This document shows positions 8,749 to 11,860 of a DNA stretch of 11,860 nucleotides, in pieces. The stretch is from positions 1-11,860 of the forward strand of contig CATPAO010000206.1 in assembly GCA_955652025.1 (NCBI GenBank), written 5' to 3'. Made by a program: the position numbers and the translations under genes. Source of the DNA: Casimicrobiaceae bacterium. GTDB lineage: Bacteria > Pseudomonadota > Gammaproteobacteria > Burkholderiales > Casimicrobiaceae. A model generated the notes under the pieces. That model saw nothing but the letters and a program-made list of their open reading frames with translations. It was not told where the DNA came from and made no database searches. Position 1 is the first letter of the stretch, and each line of letters starts with the position of its first letter.

Positions 8749-8779
8749 CAGTCGTTTTGCGACTTCCCGCGCCGCTTCG

Positions 8780-9673
8780 ATGCCGACGTTCCAGCAGGTC
8801 ATTCTCGCGCTTCAAGAATACTGGGGCCGGCAGGGTTGCGCGTTGCTGCAGCCTTACGATATGGAAGTGGGCGCCGGCACATCGCATACGGCGACCTTTC
8901 TGCGCGCGCTTGGGCCCGAGCCGTGGCGCGCCGCGTATGTGCAGCCGTCGCGTCGGCCAAAGGATGGGCGTTATGGCGAGAATCCCAACCGCCTCCATCA
9001 GCACCATCAGTTTCAGGTGGTGATGAAGCCGTCGCCGGCCGACATCCTCGACCTCTACCTCGGTTCACTTCGGGTGCTCGGCTTCGATCTCACCAAGAAT
9101 GACGTCCGCTTCGTCGAGGACGACTGGGAGAACCCGACGCTCGGCGCGTGGGGACTGGGCTGGGAGGTCTGGCTGAATGGGATGGAAATCACGCAATTCA
9201 CGTATTTCCAGCAAGTCGGCGGGCTCGACTGCAATCCCATCACCGGCGAGATCACGTACGGCCTCGAACGGATGACGATGTACCTGCAGGACGTCGAGTC
9301 GGTGTACGACCTACGGTACGCCGACGGAATCACGTATCGCGATGTGTTCTTCCAGAACGAGATCGAACAGTCGCGCTTCGCGTTCGACGAATCGAACGTG
9401 CCGAAGCTGTTCGAGCAATTCGCGCTGTTCGAGGGCGAGGCGAAGCGCCTGCTCGACGCGAAGCTGTCGCTGCCGGGCTACGAAATGATCCTCAAGGCGG
9501 CGCACACGTTCAACCTGCTCGACGCGCGGGGTGCCATTTCGGTGACCGAGCGTGCTGCGTACATCGGCCGCATCCGGACGCTATCGCGCTTGGTCGCGCA
9601 GGCGTACGTTGATTCGCGCGAGGCGCTCGGCTTTCCGATGCTGCCCGAACGCTTCCGCCCGGTCCCTGCATGA
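8780..9673 (+). CDS. glyQ: Glycyl-tRNA synthetase alpha subunit
   Basis: Catalytic alpha subunit of the bacterial two-subunit glycyl-tRNA synthetase, 297 residues, close to the usual size. It forms glycyl-adenylate and charges tRNA-Gly together with GlyS in the cytoplasm. The N-terminus [18 protein letters not shown] (3-20) and [15 protein letters not shown] (22-36) are family hallmarks. The class II active-site region includes YVQPSRRP at 53-60, with [17 protein letters not shown] at 64-80, and the motif 3-like [15 protein letters not shown] at 156-170. All expected blocks are present with no truncation. No clear Shine-Dalgarno sequence precedes the ATG; the start is chosen because the conserved N-terminus begins right there. 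It overlaps glyS by 4 nt (ATGA), consistent with stoichiometric coupled translation. Confidence 0.98.
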   Translation: MPTFQQVILALQEYWGRQGCALLQPYDMEVGAGTSHTATFLRALGPEPWRAAYVQPSRRPKDGRYGENPNRLHQHHQFQVVMKPSPADILDLYLGSLRVLGFDLTKNDVRFVEDDWENPTLGAWGLGWEVWLNGMEITQFTYFQQVGGLDCNPITGEITYGLERMTMYLQDVESVYDLRYADGITYRDVFFQNEIEQSRFAFDESNVPKLFEQFALFEGEAKRLLDAKLSLPGYEMILKAAHTFNLLDARGAISVTERAAYIGRIRTLSRLVAQAYVDSREALGFPMLPERFRPVPA

Positions 9674-11796
9674 CCGCGCCAGCCACTCTCGTCGTCGAAC
9701 TGTTCACCGAGGAGCTGCCGCCGAAGGCGCTCCCGCGTCTCTCCGAATCGTTCGCCGAGACGCTCGCCGCCGGACTGCGAAAGCGTGGATTCCTTGCCGA
9801 CGACAGCGTGGTCACGCCGTACGCAACGCCGCGCAGGCTGGCGGTCGCCATATCGAGGGTCGCGTCCATTGCCGCGGACAGCGAGAGTGTCGACAAGCTC
9901 ATGCCCCGTTCGGTCGCCGAGGACACGAGCGGGAAGCCGACCGTCGCATTGAAGCGAAGGCTGGAGAAATGCTTACGCCTCGGCCTGGCAGACGGCTATC
10001 CCGATGCCCGAGATGGTCCCGATCATCTTTACGTCCAAAGCGACGGCAACGCGGACCACGTATTTTTGCGCACCCTCGTCAAGGGTCAGCCGCTCGCCCG
10101 CGGGCTCGACGAGGCTCTGTCCGACGCGATCGAGAATCTGCCGATCCCGAAAGTGATGAGCTACCCGCGTGATGGCAGCTACTACAACGATGTCAAGTTC
10201 GTGCGCCCGGCGCACTGCTTGGTGGCGTTGCACGGCGAAGCGATCGTTTCCGTGACCGCACTCGGCCTGACCGCCGGACGGATCACCGGCGGACATCGTT
10301 TCATGGGCCGCACCGACATTGCGATTGCGACCGCGGACGCCTACGCGCCCACGCTCGAGGCCGAGGGCAAGGTGATTCCCTCGTTCGCGGCGCGCCGGGA
10401 GAAGATCGTGGCGGAGCTTCGCGCGCGCGCAAAGGGCGCGACCGTCGTCATGCCCGATGCACTGCTGGACGAGGTGACGGCGCTCGCCGAGTGGCCTGTC
10501 GTGTATGCCGGAACCTTCGACGCCGCGTTCCTCGCGGTGCCGCAGGAATGCCTGATCCTGACGATGCAGCAGAACCAGAAATACTTCGCGCTCGAGGACG
10601 CAAGCGGCCGGCTCACCAACCACTTCTTGCTGGTCAGCAATCTGCAAACGAACGACCCGGCGGCGATCATCCACGGCAACGAGCGCGTGCTGCGGGCGCG
10701 GCTCGCCGACGCGAAATTCTTCTTCGATCAGGATCGCAAGCGGCCGCTCGCGTCGCGGGGGGACAAGCTCGCGCACGTCGTCTATCACAACAAGCTCGGC
10801 ACGCAGGCTGACCGCGTGGAGCGTCTGCGCTTTCTGGCTCGCAACATCGCGCCACGAATCGGCGCCGACCCCGGAATGGCCGACCGCGCGGCGCTCCTCG
10901 CCAAGGCCGATCTCGTCACCGACATGGTCGGGGAATTTCCCGAGCTACAGGGAACGATGGGCCGCTACTACGCGCTGCACGACGGAGAGCCGGCGGACGT
11001 CGCCGACGCGATTGCGCAGCACTACGCGCCGCGCTTTGCCGGCGATGCGCTACCCGACGGACCGGTCGCGCAATCGGTCGCGCTGGCCGACAAGCTGGAA
11101 GCGCTGGCCGGCCTGTTCGGCATCGGACAGGTTCCGACCGGCGACAAGGATCCGTTCGGGCTCCGCCGCGCCGCGATCGGCGTGCTGCGCATCGTGATCG
11201 AAAAGCGTTTGTCACTGCCGTTGCCGGGGTTGCTGGGTCTCGCATTCCAGGCCTTCAATGCGGTGCCGGGGACCAAGCCGGTGCCGGAGGACCTCGCCAA
11301 CTTCCTCTACGACCGCATGCGCGGTCACCTGCGCGAGCAGGGCTATTCGGCGAATCAGATCGAAGCGGTGCTGGTGCAGCGCCCGGAACGGATCGACCTC
11401 GTGCCTGATCGGCTCGCCGCCGTGAGAGCATTCGAAGCGCTGCCCGAAGCCGATGCGCTCGCCGCGGCCAACAAGCGCATCGTCAACATCCTGCGCAAAT
11501 CGGAAACCGATGCCGCGCCTGCCGTCGACGGCGCCCGACTCGCCGCCGGCGCCGAGCACGACCTGTGGCAGGCGTTCCAGCGATTGGCGCCCGTCGTCGA
11601 CGAGCATTGCGCCAAAGGCGACTACACCGAGGCGTTGAAAGCGCTCGCCACCGCCAAGCCGGTCGTCGACCGCTTTTTCGACGACGTGATGGTGATGGCG
11701 GACGACCCCGAAATCCGCGCCAACCGGCTCGCGCTGTTGCGCGGCGTCGCGGCGACGATGAATCGCGTGGCCGATTTGTCGAAGCTCGCTGCATAG
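9670..11796 (+). CDS. glyS: Glycyl-tRNA synthetase beta subunit
   Basis: Beta subunit of the alpha2beta2 glycyl-tRNA synthetase, 708 residues, slightly longer than the 689-residue E. coli protein. It supplies tRNA recognition, including a C-terminal DALR-like anticodon-binding domain (about 590-700). Recognisable blocks are [18 protein letters not shown] near the start, [13 protein letters not shown] at about 157-169, a VRPAH segment, [17 protein letters not shown], and the stretch from [11 protein letters not shown] through [17 protein letters not shown] (HD-like histidine H373) to [20 protein letters not shown] (413-432, conserved aspartates D414 and D418). The start ATG overlaps the glyQ stop and has only a weak ribosome-binding site, so translation is probably coupled. 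Nothing looks broken or fused. Confidence 0.98.
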   Translation: MTAPATLVVELFTEELPPKALPRLSESFAETLAAGLRKRGFLADDSVVTPYATPRRLAVAISRVASIAADSESVDKLMPRSVAEDTSGKPTVALKRRLEKCLRLGLADGYPDARDGPDHLYVQSDGNADHVFLRTLVKGQPLARGLDEALSDAIENLPIPKVMSYPRDGSYYNDVKFVRPAHCLVALHGEAIVSVTALGLTAGRITGGHRFMGRTDIAIATADAYAPTLEAEGKVIPSFAARREKIVAELRARAKGATVVMPDALLDEVTALAEWPVVYAGTFDAAFLAVPQECLILTMQQNQKYFALEDASGRLTNHFLLVSNLQTNDPAAIIHGNERVLRARLADAKFFFDQDRKRPLASRGDKLAHVVYHNKLGTQADRVERLRFLARNIAPRIGADPGMADRAALLAKADLVTDMVGEFPELQGTMGRYYALHDGEPADVADAIAQHYAPRFAGDALPDGPVAQSVALADKLEALAGLFGIGQVPTGDKDPFGLRRAAIGVLRIVIEKRLSLPLPGLLGLAFQAFNAVPGTKPVPEDLANFLYDRMRGHLREQGYSANQIEAVLVQRPERIDLVPDRLAAVRAFEALPEADALAAANKRIVNILRKSETDAAPAVDGARLAAGAEHDLWQAFQRLAPVVDEHCAKGDYTEALKALATAKPVVDRFFDDVMVMADDPEIRANRLALLRGVAATMNRVADLSKLAA

Positions 11797-11824
11797 CCGC
11801 CCGGCGCGCGGCAAAATCCGACAC

Positions 11825-11860
11825 ATGGTTCAACTCGCCTCCGAAGGTGTTGCCCAGACC
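11825..11860 (+). CDS. Possible start of a downstream gene, cut by window edge
   Basis: An ATG 28 nt after the glyS stop opens a frame of twelve codons (MVQLASEGVAQT) that runs off the window. No Shine-Dalgarno sequence is visible before it. CAAAAT at about 11812-11817 could be a weak -10, which would place the transcript start near this ATG, so the true start might lie further downstream. In Betaproteobacteria glyS is often followed by gmhB (heptose bisphosphate phosphatase), but these residues do not show its DRDGV-type N-terminus. The product cannot be named. Confidence 0.25.
   Translation, partial: MVQLASEGVAQT

Noticed and set aside
11212..11826. A 204-codon - strand frame over the end of glyS
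   Set aside because: Antisense shadow of the conserved GlyS C-terminal region with no recognisable product.

Overview
The window is high-GC chromosomal DNA. Every convincing gene reads on the + strand. Gene content and order (ybeZ, ybeY, corC/ybeX, lnt, then glyQ-glyS) match the housekeeping arrangement known from Betaproteobacteria, Burkholderiales in particular. The two-subunit glycyl-tRNA synthetase and apolipoprotein N-acyltransferase fit a Gram-negative bacterium. Assignment to Betaproteobacteria is inferred from this synteny and from protein resemblance recognised by eye, not from a search.

Region 1 (128-4006) is a tight cluster: ybeZ (PhoH-like ATPase), ybeY (rRNA-maturation endoribonuclease, 4-nt ATGA overlap with ybeZ), corC/ybeX (CBS plus CorC_HlyC domains) and lnt. 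Gaps are 13 nt or less, so one transcript is likely. A perfect 9-bp inverted repeat with a TATCAT hexamer in its loop lies just before ybeZ. A GC-rich hairpin follows lnt.

Region 2 (4102-8705) is a two-gene module: an ABC-type ATPase and, 8 nt later, a 1194-residue protein. That protein fuses a duplicated ABC-2-like membrane region (about 13 membrane segments) to an M1-family zinc metallopeptidase domain with HEAAH. The module lies between lnt and glyQ, which are commonly close neighbours in Betaproteobacteria, so it looks like an accessory insertion into a conserved locus. The ATPase also carries an in-frame Thr/Pro-rich insert of about 32-35 residues, placed between Walker A and the Q-loop. 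The insert's DNA contains two hairpins and is bounded by a short direct repeat, which suggests a palindromic repeat element that became coding sequence. This module is the most unusual part of the window.

Region 3 (8780-11796) is glyQ-glyS, the alpha and beta subunits of glycyl-tRNA synthetase, overlapping by 4 nt. A TAAAAT -10-like hexamer precedes glyQ. The last 36 nt hold a possible start of another reading frame that cannot be identified.

No tRNA, rRNA, CRISPR array, transposase or prophage gene was seen. No intergenic stretch exceeds 130 nt.
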